DNA of 64,000 nt from Onychomys torridus (GCF_903995425.1 NC_050444.1:40125976-40189975), one strand, 5' to 3'; shown: positions 10,349-21,824, numbered from the stretch's first letter. Program-made: numbers and translations. Notes: generated from the letters alone by a model not told the origin.

Positions 10349-11244
10349 CTATCATGTTTATTAACTCTTGGTATACAGCCCTGCAACAGCTAGCTTCTGA
10401 AGTGGCCCTCACTAGGCTCCACCTCCTGGTATAACTCCTCCTTTTTGCACATGGACTGCTGTTAGTAACTTGGTTCTTATGAACAGAATAGAGCAAGTAC
10501 CAAAGGAGACCCTGCCTTTGATCTTGGCTTGCTTCCCCTAGGTCTCTCCTCTACTCACTCTGAAGGAAGCCAGTGTCATGGCTGTGAGGTACCCACATGG
10601 CAAGAAAATGAAGGAGTTCTCTGGCCTGTAGCCAGCAATGAGAACCCATCCATCAGTCTGTGGGAACCTAAATCCTGCTGAAAGCTGTGTGGCTTCAGCT
10701 GGGAGAAAGATCTTGCTGAAGCCTTGAAATGACGGCAGCCACAGCTAACACCCCTGTGGTAGCTTGTGAGTGGCCAAGCCAGCAACACTAAGCTAAGCTC
10801 AGGCCAGCTGCCTGCCACAGAGCAGGAGATAATACATGGCTATTGTGTTAGGCTGAGGCAGTCTGTAGTGAGCTGGGTGGGAAATAAGAGATAATGAATA
10901 TAGCTTCTCTTCCCCAAGCCCATAGGCGCTTACATTTCAGTTTGGAGCTGCTAAAACATCTACACAAACTCTTTCTAAGGCGATTTTTCTGAATTTGGAC
11001 CAAATTGGTAAGCAGATATCAAATGTTACCAGGCAAGCCATTTGGGAATATTAGAAAAAAAAAATGAACTTTGTTTTTTGTTAGTATATTTGATCCTGGA
11101 GGGTTTTTGTTTTCTTGTTTAGTTATCCTAAACAAATGGTTCAGCTTTTCTGGAAGAATCCTGAATAACTAAAAGTTCATCTGCTATTTGGATGAAGAGA
11201 GGGAAATGAGTCAGCAGTTGCCTTGAAAAGCTCCTTTCACTTAT
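10349..11244. other. Intergenic DNA without recognised features
   Basis: No convincing gene or repeat was seen. Short open frames on the minus strand have no family resemblance. Confidence 0.45.
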
Positions 11245-11340
11245 GGAGGCCAGGGAGATGGTTCAGTACGTAAAGGCTGTTGCCACCAAGTGTAATAGCC
11301 TGTATTTGATCCTGGAACCATATAACAGAGGGAGAAAAGT

Positions 11341-11428
<88 letters not shown>

Positions 11429-11460
11429 ACTCCCATGCACAAAATAAATCTAGAAAAGCA
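11245..11460 (+). repeat. B4/B2-like SINE with (CT)n(CA)n microsatellite
   Basis: Head GGCCAGGGAGATGGTTCAGT, then (CT)n at about 11345-11384 and (CA)n at about 11385-11426. The cysteine/valine and arginine/glutamate frames here are microsatellite translations. Confidence 0.8.
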
Positions 11461-12070
11461 ACTTTCCTTTTGACTTTGTGTGACTCCTATCCCAAAAGGC
11501 CAGCTCAAAGACTCCTTGAGGACTCAGTGCTTAATATCTGCCAAATTCTAAGGCCAATTTCAGGCTTATTTCAAAGACCCAAAAACATCACCATGAAGGA
11601 CAAAAACAAACTCCTGTGCTTGTGATCCAATGTTTAATAAAGACTAATGACCACATTAACCTGTCTCTCATGTCAGGCTGAATGACAGCCCCATTTGGTG
11701 ATCCAGATTAATTTATTTCCATGTGGTCGCTTCTAGCAATCAAGCTTGATTTCTTGTTCTGCTTTTGCCCTTAGCTTCAACTACCTCACTGTAGGAAATG
11801 GGATACACTGAAATGAGTCTCCAATGTTCTTAGTTAGAATCAAGGAAAACTTTCAGGGTCAGTTTTAATCTAAAAATGACAAAATAATATACACAAAAGA
11901 AAAAGCATAATAGGAATACTAGAGTAGCTGTCAATGAAGGGCAAAGACACAACTCCATGCTGGTACCTGCAACAGCCCAAGGACTTCCAGGATTCATGAC
12001 TTTGATGCAGAAAAGATTGCAAGACTAGTCAGTGTGAAGCAAAGTTGGAGGGTTTATTGAAGATATTTTA
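11461..12070. other. Intergenic DNA, nothing recognised
   Basis: A/T-rich, no conserved frame or clear repeat. Confidence 0.4.
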
Positions 12071-12071
12071 T

Positions 12072-12380
12072 GGCTGGGGAGATGAGTCAGTGGGCACAAC
12101 ACTTACTGTGTAAGCTCAAGACCTAAATTTGGATCTGCTGGTCCCGCATAAAGCCAGATGTGCTACTACACATCTGTTACCCCAAACCTAACATCTGCCA
12201 GATGGGAGGCAGAGACGGGAATACCCCTGGCCAGCCTGCCTGGTTTATGCAGTGACAAATAATAAAAGGCCTTGTGTCAAACAAGGTGGAAAGAAAGAAC
12301 CAACACCTAGGGTTGCCCTCTGACCTCCACATGCACGCTGTGGCCCCTGCACACCCACACTCGTGCACACAGACACAATT
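12072..12380 (+). repeat. B4/RSINE-type SINE
   Basis: Head GGCTGGGGAGATGAGTCAGT, mid module AGCCAGATGTGCTACTACAC, B1-like GGGAGGCAGAGACGGG, end CTCTGACCTCCACATGCACG and (CA)-rich tail. A similar copy lies at 58010-58320. Confidence 0.75.
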
Positions 12381-12589
12381 TGTTTTTAAGACTTATTTAT
12401 GTATGTATCTGTGGGTATATGACACTCATAATTTTTAAAAGGCATTTTGATAGACATTCCAACAAATAAAGGCACACTCAAGAGAATTGGTGTGTGCTTC
12501 TCAAAGAAGAGTCACAGAAACTAAGCAAGACACACCCAAGTGTTGGTATGGGCTCTTCAAGGGAGAGTTGCAATTGTCTTAGCATTCAC

Positions 12590-12915
12590 CATATATACTA
12601 TTGTGATGGATCACATCTCATCCTCCCTTTGAGATTATAAATGTAATTAATCTTACCAATAAAAGCCAGGAGTCAGATATCAGGGTAAAAATCTGAAAGA
12701 TCAGAGAAGCAAGGGAGTAGCCATAGTCACTTCCTACCTCTCTGGATCCTCTGATCCAAAAGGGGCTGAGATCCTGTCTCCGCCCTGCCTTATCACTTCC
12801 TGTTCCTCTCTATATAGACCTCCAGACCTCTATGGTTAACTAGTGGCTAGCTGTACCCTCTGACTCCAAGCAAGCTTTATTTGTCAGAACACAAACAAGA
12901 TATCACACAACAATA
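12590..12915 (-). mobile_element. LTR-like element, reverse, related to that at 8830
   Basis: Shares ACTAGTGGCTAGCTG / GGTTAACTAGTGGC, CAAGCAAGCTTTATTTGTCA and GGGGCTGAGATCCTGTCTC with the 8830-9460 copy in opposite orientation. It lacks one of the embedded B1-like modules. Bases 12916-13290 show only a T25-type tract at about 13171-13197. Confidence 0.6.
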
Positions 12916-13284
12916 GGGTGGTTCCTGAGATGCTTTGGATGGAATTATAATCTGATAAGGTAAAACTATGAGCCACTAGAGTTGCACAAGGAGTTTAGTA
13001 CATGTTTTTTCCCTGCAAGCAAGGTTTCTACTGAGATTTCTAAACACTTGCAGGTTTGTATCTGGAAGGAAGAAAGGCCCCAAGCAGTTGTTAATTATTC
13101 TGGAATTCTTGCTCTGCTGCTGGTGAGAGGCTTCAAGCAGATTCCAAGGTGAAGGGGATCCTGCCCCCGGCTTTTTTTTTTTTTTTTTTTTTTTTTCATG
13201 TCCTCACAATTTTCAGCAATCAGCAGTCTACAGCAACTGTTCCCTCTATAAGCTTTTCCTTCCTCTGATTCATTTAATTTTTTA

Positions 13285-13500
13285 AAATAGCGTGTGTGTA
13301 TCAGTGTGTCTGTGTCTGTGTGTTTGTGTGCATCTGTGTGTGTTTAGGTGTGTGTTTGCAGGCATAAAAATACCCTGGAGCCCATGTGGAAGAGATCAGG
13401 GGACAACTCTTGGGAGTCATTTCTTTCCTTCCAACTTGTGGGACTTGATATCATTTCTATATGCTCCTAGCTGCTTCTGGGGTCCCATCTCCATGCATGC
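13285..13500 (-). repeat. GT-rich tract and B3-like SINE remnant
   Basis: Imperfect (TG)n at about 13291-13355 leads into GCATAAAAATACCCTGGAGC and similar B3-type sequence. Confidence 0.45.
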
Positions 13501-13593
13501 ACAAGTGTAGAGTCCCTTTTCCCTGTGTCCTGTAGAAAGTTTGGCAGTCTCCTCTGTGAAGCAGGAACCTGAAGTGGAAATTCTTGCTACCAT

Positions 13594-14032
13594 GTTGGGG
13601 GCCAAAATGTAGCTGGAAGTTTTCCTGTGTCCTGCCTGTCCCTTAGATCCCACAGCCATAATGTAGCTGGGAGTTTTCCTGTGTCCCACCTGCCCAGCCC
13701 TGAGGTCCCATAGCCAAGTAATCACTCAGAGGCTTATATTAATTATCAACTGTACAGTCTATGGCAGGCTTCTTGCTAGCTAGCTCTTTCATCTTAAATT
13801 AATCCATTTCTATTAGTCTATGTATTGCCATGTGTTCTGTGGCTTCACCTGCATCCCATTACATGTTGCTCCTTGGACGGCAGTTTAGAGTCTCCTCTTA
13901 CTCTCCTTTCTCTTTTCGTTATCTCTCTTGGATTTTCCCCGACTCCATCCTGCCCTGCTATAGGCTAATTCGGCTTTATTTATCAACCAGTCAGAGCAGC
14001 ACATATTCACAGCATACTGAAAGACATCCCAC
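13594..14032 (-). mobile_element. Solo LTR, reverse, with an internal 54-bp duplication
   Basis: On the minus strand it starts TGTGGGATGTCTTTCAGTAT and carries TGGTTGATAAATAAAGCCG. Its other end is TGTTGGGGGCC (plus). AATGTAGCTGGRAGTTTTCC is present at 13606 and 13660, a 54-bp step. Same family as 1349-1727. Confidence 0.7.
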
Positions 14033-14149
14033 AGTACAGTGGTCCCCCTCTATCCTGTAGTGCCTATCCCTTACGCACTTCTTTCCACTATCCATTCAGG
14101 AACCTCCTATTTCTCAGTTCTAGATCTCAAGAACACTTTCTTCTCTATT

Positions 14150-14870
14150 CCTCTTCAGTCCTGAGTTTCAAAATACCTTTGCTTTCAGCTGGACTGACCC
14201 TGACACTCACCTATCCACACAGCTCACCAGGACTGTTTAACTCCAGGGATTCCGGGACAGTCCACACCTATTTGGCCAGACCCTGGCTTCTGACTTACTC
14301 TCTTTGTCTCTCCCCAACTCTAAATTCGTACAGTATGTAGATGACATTCTACTTTGTAGCCCGCCATTACAAAACTAACACCTCTGCTTTCCTAAATCTC
14401 TTGTCCAGCCAGGGCTATAGAATTTCACCTTCCAAAGTCCAACTGTCCACCCCTCAGGACACCTACTTGGGTCTAACTATTACCCCAACCCACAAGGCTA
14501 TTACTTTAGATAGAAGGCACTTAATTCAGTCTCCTGCAGTCTCCTCTACTAAAGAGATTTTATCATTTCTAGGAATGGTTGACTTTTTATGCTCCTGGAT
14601 CCCCTCTTTCTCTCCTTGCTCACCCCTTATATGAGGCAGCTCTTGGCTCTCCACACAAACCCCCTCCTCCATCCCATTAGTAAGCCCTTTCAGAATTTCT
14701 AAAAGGCTCTTCTCCAGGCTCTAGCCCTCCGTCTCCCAGACCTAACTTGTTCCTTCTCCCTCTAGGCAATAGAAAAAGAGGGATATGCCCTTGGGGTCCT
14801 AGGCCAGCAGCTGGGACCTTCCTTTGCACCTGTAACATACCTGTCAAAAAATTAGATCTTACCACTCAAG
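14150..14870 (+). pseudogene. ERV reverse transcriptase portion
   Basis: Palm-domain sequence with YVDD at 14334-14345, then fingers/thumb/connection-like sequence. The frame changes just after YVDD and again near 14850, where a run of A's precedes TTAGATC. The LTR insertion at about 14871 ends the segment. Gammaretroviral type by the residues around the active site. Confidence 0.8.
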
Positions 14871-15375
14871 GATGTGGTATTGTGTTCCCAAAAATTGTGC
14901 AGGCTAATAAACTTATTGGGGTCAGAGAACAGGACGGCCACACTATTAAACACGAGGATAGGCAGTGGTAGCACATGCCTTTAATCCTAGCATTTCAGAG
15001 ACAGAAATACCTCTGGATCTCTGAGTTCAAGGCCACATTAGAAACAGCCAGGCATGGTGACACACTCCTTTAATCCCAGAAATCCAGCCTTTAATCCCAG
15101 GGAGTGAAGGCAGAAATAGAAAGATATATAAGGCGTGAAGACCAGAAACTAGCAGCATTTGGCTGGTTAAGCTTTTAGGCTTTGAGCAGCACAGTTCAGC
15201 TGAGATTCATGTGGATGAGGATTCACACGTTTCCAGTCTGAGGAAATAAGACCAGCTGAGGAACTGGTGAGGTGAGGTAGCTGTGGCTTGTTCTGTCTCT
15301 CTGATCTTCCAGCATTCACCCCAATACCTGCCTCGGGTTTGATTTTATTAATAGGACTTTTAAGATTCATGCTTC
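14871..15375 (+). mobile_element. LTR inserted into the ERV pol remnant, containing a B1-like module
   Basis: Starts TGTGGTATTGTGTTCCCAAA, has CTAATAAACTTATTGGGGTC, B1-like sequence at about 14955-15040, and ends near TTCATGCTTCA. Pol-type sequence stops at its left edge and resumes at its right edge, so this LTR is younger than the ERV. Confidence 0.75.
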
Positions 15376-16140
15376 AGATGGGCACCCTGCATAAATGCTC
15401 TAGCAGCTGCTGAGCTCATTATTTGTGAATCAAAGAAACAAACCTTTAGCATTCTCCCACCACAACCTGTCCCATCTCTTAACTTACAAAGCTTACAAAC
15501 TCTTTCTCTCCAAGTGGCATTACTGGAAGATGCCACATTTACTTTTCAATCTTGTCCACACCTCAATATCTCAAGTCTTTCCCCTCAACCTACTACTGAC
15601 TATTCCCCATCTCATTCCTGCACTGAAACCCTAGAGGAACTACTGTCCCATCCTTCACACATACAGGAGGGCACATTGCCTTGGGCCACCTATACCTGGT
15701 ACACAGATGGCAGCTCCTTTTTACATGAGGGGACCCATAAATCAGGCTAAGCCCTATGCCACAGTGTCAGATAGTAGGGTGGTTGAAGCACAGGCATTCC
15801 CTGCTCACACTACTAACCAACAGGCTGAGCTAATAGCCCTTATCTATGCCTTCCAATTAACACAAGGACAATCCCTAAATGTTTACACAGACTCCAAATA
15901 TGCTTTTCATGTCCTCTTGTCCCATATTGCCATCTGGAAAGAGTGCAGGCTTCTTATAACAAAAGGAGGATCCATAACTAACTCAGGCCAAATTATGGTC
16001 ATGCTAAAAGCCCCCCCCCCCCCCCCCCCCCCCCCCGCTCCATCTCTCCAAAGCTATAGTAATTATTCACTACTGGTCTCATTAGACCAACAGCTCCATC
16101 ATCTCCAAGGGAAATGACAAAGGCAGCTAGGATAGCAGCC
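15376..16140 (+). pseudogene. ERV connection and RNase H portion
   Basis: Pol connection-like sequence resumes after the LTR. The RNase H motif with its catalytic Asp is at 15697-15717. Further RNase H signatures (NQQAEL at about 15820, YTDSKYAF at about 15883) are in another frame. C26 lies at 16011-16036. Confidence 0.82.
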
Positions 16141-16830
16141 CTCCAGGGCCCAGACTCACCCCACCCACTGCAGGGAATCAATCCGTACACTACAGCCCAC
16201 ATCCTCATAGTCATCTCCTGACACTTGGCAACTTCTATACTATCTACACCAGTTCTTTCATCCTAATAGTCAGGCTCTGTCTCATTTTGTCAAGGCTCAC
16301 CTACAGCCCACTCCTGAGGACTTACAGTTCTTAAAATCTATTATTGCCTCTTGTAAAATTTGTCAAAAGTCAGACCCTAATTCTAAATATGGGAGTCAAT
16401 CCTTTTCCTACCCACCAGGCTAGGGGCTTCCTCCCAGGGACTGAGTGGAAATTTGATTTTATTCACATGCCCACAGTCAGACAAGTTAAGTATCTCCTGG
16501 TTCTAGTAGATATGTTCTCAGGCTTAGTTGAGGCCTTTCCAACGACTAACAAACAGGCTCAGACAATCTCTGACCTCCTTCTCCAGGAGATTATTCCTTG
16601 ATTTGGGATTCCCACCTCTCTCCAGTCTGACCATGGTCCTGAATTCACCTCCCAGATTTCCCAAACCTTATATAAAGCTCTTAACATCCCTTGGCGTTTT
16701 CATATCTTGTATCACCCTCAGTCCTCAGGAAAGGTAGAACGAACTAACCTCTCCTTAAACAATATTCTTGTTAAAATGTCACAGGAACTTCACCTGGACT
16801 GAGTAAAACTCTTGCCTCTGGCTCTTTTCT
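16141..16830 (+). pseudogene. ERV integrase portion
   Basis: Zinc-finger-like CxxC (CKICQ) at about 16352, then the core with a first Asp (FDFIH, about 16453) and a second Asp in SDHGPEF (about 16623), the latter in a different frame. A TGA stop at 16800-16802 interrupts the distal part. Confidence 0.8.
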
Positions 16831-16980
16831 GGGAGAGAGCCGGGAGAGGGGATAAGAACTACATAAATGACTTCACTTAATGCAAACTCATCAGATACAG
16901 AAAACTACATGTCCCATTTCTCAATAAAGTTATTCTTGCTGTCACGTACTTTTCTTTGTGTGGTAGACTCCTGTCCTGAT
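16831..16980 (+). other. Possible 3' LTR remnant of the class I ERV
   Basis: After the integrase the sequence has TTTCTCAATAAAGTTATTCT and CTTTTCTTTGTGTGGTAGAC, resembling an R/U5 region with a poly(A) signal. Env is absent, so a large deletion would be implied. Tentative. Confidence 0.35.
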
Positions 16981-16994
16981 TAAGGGTTTTTGTT

Positions 16995-17762
16995 TATGTT
17001 TTGTTTTTCAATTTGACACAATCTAGAGTTATCTGGGGAAAGGAAACAACCGAGAAAATGCTTTAATCAGATTGGCCTGTAGGTAAGTCTATGGGGGGCA
17101 TTTTCCTTTTTTCTTCCTTCCTTTCCTCCTCCTCTTCCCCTCCCTCCCTCCTCCTCCTCCTCCTCCTCCTCCTCCTCCTCCTCCTCCTCCTCCTTCTTCT
17201 TTTTTAGGGGAGGGAGTTGGTTTTTTGTTTTGTCTTGTTTTGTTTTGTTTTTCAAGACAGGGTTTCTCTGTGTAGCTCTAGCTCTGGCTGCTCTGTAGAC
17301 CAGGCTGGCCTTGAACTCACAGAGATCCACCTGCCTCTGCCTCCCTAGTGCTAGGATTAAAGCCTGGCTTGTGGGGGAGTTTCCTTTCTTTCTTATCTTT
17401 TTTTTTTTTTTTTGAGCTGAGGATCGAACCCAGGGCCTTGTGCTTGCTAGACAAGCGCTCTACCACTGAGCTAAATCCCCAACCCGGGGGAATTTTCTTA
17501 ATGAATGATTGATGAGGGACAGCCTAGCCAGTATTGGCAGTGCCATCCCTGGGCAGGTAGTCCTGGGAGGTATAAGAAAAGTATCTGAGTGTAGTCTGGA
17601 GAGCAAGCAGCACTCCTCCATGGCCTCTGCTTACATTCCTGCCTCCAGGTTCCTGCCTCCATGTTCCTGCCTTACCCTCATGATGGACTGTGAGCTGACT
17701 CAACCCTTTCCTCCCCAAGTTGCATTTAGTCATGTTTATCACTGCAATAGAAACCTAAGACA
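16995..17762 (+). repeat. Repeat family R (copy 2), interrupted by (TCC)n, B1 and ID
   Basis: Left part to about 17105 (CAATTTGACACAATCTAGAG). Then (TCC)n at about 17150-17193, reverse B1 at about 17250-17365, reverse ID at 17414-17485; right part resumes at 17486 (GGGGGAATTTTCTTAATGAA) and ends near CAATAGAAACCTAAGACATC. Confidence 0.8.
17414..17485 (-). repeat. ID SINE inside repeat family R
   Basis: GAGCTGAGGATCGAACCCAG...CTAAATCCCCAACCC, preceded by a T tract (the reversed A-tail). Confidence 0.9.
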
Positions 17763-17875
17763 TCTCTTTCTTCTCAGATCTTGTCCCACTCATTTCAACT
17801 GAAAAAACTAGATACACTTTTCTGTGTATTTCCAATGTTCATATCATACATAATTTACTTTGACTGTATAAGATT

Positions 17876-18085
17876 AGATGGGGGTGATGGTTCAGCAGTT
17901 AAGAGAGAACTTTTTATTTTTGCAGAGGACCTAGGTTCTTACCCAGCACTTACATGGCGGCTCATAACTGTCTGTAACTCTAGTTCTGGGGATCCAGTGC
18001 CTTCTTCTGACCCCTGCAGGCACCAGGCATGCACGTAGTGCATGTACATATATGCAGGCAAAGTTTTCATACACATAAAAGAAGA
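17876..18085 (+). repeat. B2-type SINE, diverged
   Basis: GGTGATGGTTCAGCAGTTAA, GAGGACCTAGGTTCTTACCC, GCAGGCACCAGGCATGCACG. Confidence 0.75.
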
Positions 18086-18213
18086 AAATTATTTTGCTGT
18101 CATTTTTTTTAAATGACTAGTATTTGCTTTTCTTAAGATTTTAGAAATTATTACAAGGCTGTTTCTGCAACTCAGTATAGTAGAATATTTTAAAGTTTTG
18201 TTTATGTTGCTTT

Positions 18214-18640
18214 TGTTGAACTTTGTGAAGCTGTGTTACTTTGACTGTGTAAAACACCTGATGGTCTAATAAAGAACTAGCCAATAGCAAGGCAGGAGAG
18301 AGGATAGGTGGGACTGGCAGGAGAGAGAATATATAGAGGGAGAAATCTAGAAAGGGGGTGCTGGATAAGATCTAGTAGCCAGAGAAGGAGGAGGACTCCA
18401 CAGGCCAGCCACCCAGCTACAGTGAAAGCCATGAGTAAGAGTAAGATACAGAAGTAAGAGAACGGGAAAAGCCCAGAGGCAAAAGGTAGATGGGATAAGT
18501 TAAGGGAAGCTGGCTAGAAACTAAGCCAAGCTATGGCCAGGCATTGATAATTAAGGTAATTAAGAATAAACATCCATGTGTGATTTATTTGGGAGCTGAG
18601 TGGCAGCCTCTCTAAAAAGAGAAAAAGCCTCCAATAACAA
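18214..18640 (+). mobile_element. Solo LTR, sense
   Basis: TGTTGAACTTTGTGAAGCTG start, TGATGGTCTAATAAAGAACT, CCAATAGCAAGGCAGGAGAG. The 26002-26491 element is its reverse relative. Confidence 0.65.
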
Positions 18641-18709
18641 CTTGAAATTCAATTTATTGTTTTATTTTTAACTATATTCATTCATTTTATTTTAATTTTT
18701 AGATTTACT

Positions 18710-19180
18710 TACTTACTTATTTAATATGTATGTATGTTTTGCCTGCATGTATGTCTGTGTATCCTGTTCATGACTGGTGCTTGCAGGGTTCGGAAGATGG
18801 CAATGGATCACCTGAAGCTGAGATCCATATTGGATAAGGAGCGAGTCAAAAGGAGTTATTGGTGGGTAATGGGTGCTGGGGAAGAAAGAGGGAGGCATTT
18901 TCTTCATGGGTATATCTAGTGAAGCTGGGGTGTAGGTGGTGGGAATTGAACCTGGGTCCTCCGGAATAGCAGCAAGTTCGTCTCCATCACTGAGCCATCT
19001 CCCCGACTCCTTATTTGTTTTTTTATGTTTGTTTGTTTTTCTTTTTTGAGACAAGGTTTCTCTATGTTACTTACCTTGGCTGTTCTGGAACTCACTTTGT
19101 AGACCAGGCTGGCTTCATACTCAGAGATCTGCCTGCCTCTGCCTGGGATTAAAGGTGTGTGCTACCACTGCCTGGCTCCT
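18710..19180 (-). repeat. B2/B3-type SINE and B1, both reverse
   Basis: SINE at about 18710-19012 ends CACTGAGCCATCTCCCCGAC and holds an insertion of unrelated sequence at about 18810-18935. B1 at about 19045-19175 (GAGACAAGGTTTCTCTATGT). Confidence 0.7.
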
Positions 19181-19889
19181 TACTTGTTTTTGAGGCAGGA
19201 TCTTGCTCTGTAGCTGAGACCACCCTCAAATTCACTCTTCTTGCCTGTTCCCCACATCCTGGGATTATAAATTTGCACTACTACCCCAGTTCTGATCTGT
19301 ATTTACCAGTGGTTATACAATGGCCCAAAGCCTGTAGAATTATCATGATTTACTCAAACATTCCACTAGTTCTTTAATGCTTCATTATTGTAATTTTTAT
19401 TAATTTTTGTGGTTCTCGGCTGGGAACCCCCCCTCCCCTTCATGCTTGCAAGGAAAGCATTCTACCACTGAACCATGCCCTCTGCTCAGTACTTCTTGCT
19501 GAGAATTCTTGCTCTCTCTTGAGCTTCCTACATAGCCCAGGATGGCTTAGAACTCACAGTCCTTCTGTCTAGCCTTATGTATTAGTTGGGATTTTCTAAA
19601 GGGACAGAACTTACAGAATGAGTCTATACATTAAAAGGGGATTCATAGACTGACTTCCTAGATGTGGTCTGAGTAGTCTAACAGAGGATATCGCATGATG
19701 GAAAGGCTGAGAATCTGTTGTTCAGCCCAACTCAGTCCCACTCTGGCCCTGGAGTCCTGAAGGATTCCTGGACAGCTGCTGTCTGCATTCGGAATTGGAA
19801 TCCTGAGGCAGCTGGCTTTAACACTGCTGCACCTGTAGGACAGGTGCACTTGCTGGCGGGAGTGGGGAAACACAGACAAAAAGAAAAGG
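19181..19889. other. Intergenic DNA with a B1-like piece and an old repeat
   Basis: About 19190-19290 is a B1-type reverse fragment. About 19578-19700 (GTATTAGTTGGGATTTTCTA...) matches the old repeat whose other end lies at 1-170. Nothing coding. Confidence 0.45.
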
Positions 19890-20050
19890 GTCGCCGGGCG
19901 GCGGTGGCGCATGCCTGTAATCCCAGCACTTGGGAGGCAGAGGCAGGTGGATCTCTGTGAGTTTGAGGCCAGCCTGGTCTACAGAGATAGTCCAGGACAG
20001 CCTCCAAAGAAAGCTACAGAGAAAACCTGTCTAGAAAAAAAAAAAAAAAA
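19890..20050 (+). repeat. B1 SINE, full length
   Basis: GTCGCCGGGCGGCGGTGGCG start, a 3' half with an internal duplication-like CCAAAGAAAGCTACAGAG, A18-type tail at about 20034-20050. Confidence 0.9.
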
Positions 20051-20254
20051 GAAAAGTGTCTTTCTTCCATATCCTTTTATGTGGGCTGCCACCAGAAGGT
20101 TTATGCATTTTAAAACATTTTATTAGCATATATTATTTTTACACAGTAGTGGATTACACTAAATTTTCATTATGTATATACAGTATTTGACATATTCATC
20201 CTTCATCATCCCCTCTTGCTCTCCTCCTACTTCCACTGATCTCCTTTCTCTTCC

Positions 20255-20370
20255 CAACTTTTTCCTTCCTTCCTCCCTTCTTCCCTCCCTCTCTTCCCCC
20301 TTCTTCTCTCTCTCTCCCTTCCCTTCCCTCTCTTCCCCTCCCCCCTCCTCCTCCCTCTCTCCCTCCCTGT
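20255..20370 (+). repeat. Polypyrimidine (TC)-rich tract
   Basis: About 115 bp of almost pure C/T, a purine.pyrimidine mirror-like tract. Confidence 0.85.
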
Positions 20371-20539
20371 GAACCACTGAGTTTATCTTGGGTACTTCTA
20401 TGAGCACGGGCAACTTGCGGTGGCTGTGAAAAACATCTTTCCCTTCCCCATCAATGATTAACTGCCTATGGATCCTTAGAAAGGAGTGGGGCCCATGAGC
20501 CTCTCCCCACATAGATACTTTTCAAACATGTTGATTTTG

Positions 20540-21060
20540 GAGGATGGTGAGTTAGTTCAATAGGTAAAGGTGCTTCCTGCCAAGCCTAATGATGTGGATT
20601 TGATCCCTGGGACCCACATGAGAGAACTAACTCCTGCAAGTTGTCCTCTGACTTCCATACACATTCTGTACATTGAGTGCATGTGTGCACGGATGAACAA
20701 ATGGGATTAAAATATGGGTTTTTGTTTTACTGCTGAGATGGGACTCACACATGCTGGGGAAGAGCTTGAACACTGGGCTGCACCTACATCTGCTTTATGT
20801 ATGTATTCTGTAAAAGAGGTGTGCATATGCCAAGGCCTCTGTGTGGAGATCAGAAGACAGTTTGCAGGTGTACTGTCCTTCCACCATGTGGTTTCCAGGA
20901 ACTGAACTCAGGTCACTGATGTCTTGGATGGAAGTGCCTTTCCACTCTGTGCCATTTCCTGTCCTCACCCTTTTTGTGAGACAGGCTGATTGAACTCCTG
21001 ATCTTTCTGCTTCCATCTCCTGACTTCTGGGACTACAGGTGTGCACTGCCACACCTAGCA
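20540..21060. repeat. B4/B2-like SINE (+), then diverged reverse SINE pieces
   Basis: About 20540-20710 GATGGTGAGTTAGTTCAATA...CCCTGGGACCCACATGAGAG. About 20740-21055 has reversed B3/B1-like modules (GAACTGAACTCAGGTCACTG; GGGACTACAGGTGTGCACTG). Confidence 0.55.
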
Positions 21061-21820
21061 AAGTTGTTCTTAAACATTTTTTTGTCTTTATCACTCTGTG
21101 TATGTGATGCTGAGGGGAGACACACCTGCTACGGTGTGTGTTGTGTCAGAGAATGGTTATGGCATTGGCTCTCTCCCTCCTCCTTTATGTGGTGATGTGT
21201 TTTCGTTAGTTATTATTATGCAATACTGTGTTAGTCATTAAGTGGTGCTGTCTACCATGCGAGAAAAGCCATAAGGCATGACAAAAACCACTATAAGATT
21301 TTATTAAGCGAAGGAACAGAGGGGAATGTGCTTAGGCCTATGGGAGATTGTGCAGGGAGAGAGAGGAAGAAGAGGGGGGAGGAGTCTGTGACCTGCTTTT
21401 TAGAGATCCCCCCCCTCCCAATATGTGCATATGGGCTTAAGTAGCTATGCCACACATGCACATAGATTACCTGATCATGCTGTGGGCAAATTACATGACC
21501 ACGCAATGCACAGATTACATAGGACATAAGGTCCAAGGATGACTAAGCCTCTTGCCTGGCTACTGGACAGCACTTGTACAGTAATGTAGCTGGGGGAGTG
21601 GCCAGGAATTCTAATGGTTTTGAATGAGAAATCTCCACCATAGCTTCATATATTTGAACATTTGGTCCTGGGTCAGTGGCACTACTTGGGAATGTTGTGG
21701 AACTTTTAGGACAGAGATTTATTGAAGGAAATATCACTGGAAAAAGGCTTTTGATGTTCTATAGCTACCCTTCCACCTCCCCACCCCCACCCTCCACCCA
21801 GCTTCTGTGTGTCCTGGTTT
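21061..21820. other. Unidentified stretch, possibly LTR-derived
   Basis: Contains AAGATTTTATTAAGCGAAGG, like the reversed poly(A) region of an LTR, and purine-rich sequence at about 21352-21382. No family could be assigned and no gene is evident. Confidence 0.35.
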
Positions 21821-21824
21821 GTTT

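Larger units (their letters stand above)
14150..16830 (+). pseudogene. Class I (gammaretrovirus-like) ERV pol remnant, broken
   Basis: Pieces of reverse transcriptase, RNase H and integrase follow in the right order in several frames. YVDD is at 14334-14345, the RNase H motif WYTDGSS at 15697-15717, and an integrase core at about 16430-16790. Frameshifts, an inserted LTR (about 14871-15375), a 26-nt C tract and an in-frame TGA at 16800-16802 disrupt it. No gag, env or intact frame is visible. It is a dead remnant; TGA and shifts rule out a functional Pol. Confidence 0.88.

Noticed and set aside
11241..11508. Frames rich in Cys/Val or Arg/Glu at this and other microsatellites (48532, 48824, 50217, 50625)
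   Set aside because: Simple (GT)n, (CA)n or (CT)n tracts read in frame.
16831..16980. An env gene after the ERV integrase
   Set aside because: No env-like sequence; integrase runs into an LTR-like scrap and then an unrelated repeat.
17067..17330. Glu-rich 87-codon minus frame
   Set aside because: Translation of (TCC)n plus a B1.
19718..20007. 80-91-codon frames on both strands at 19.7-20.0 kb
   Set aside because: They run through a full B1 SINE and the old repeat next to it. Similar SINE-derived frames at 8453, 37511, 49008 and 58339 were also left out.
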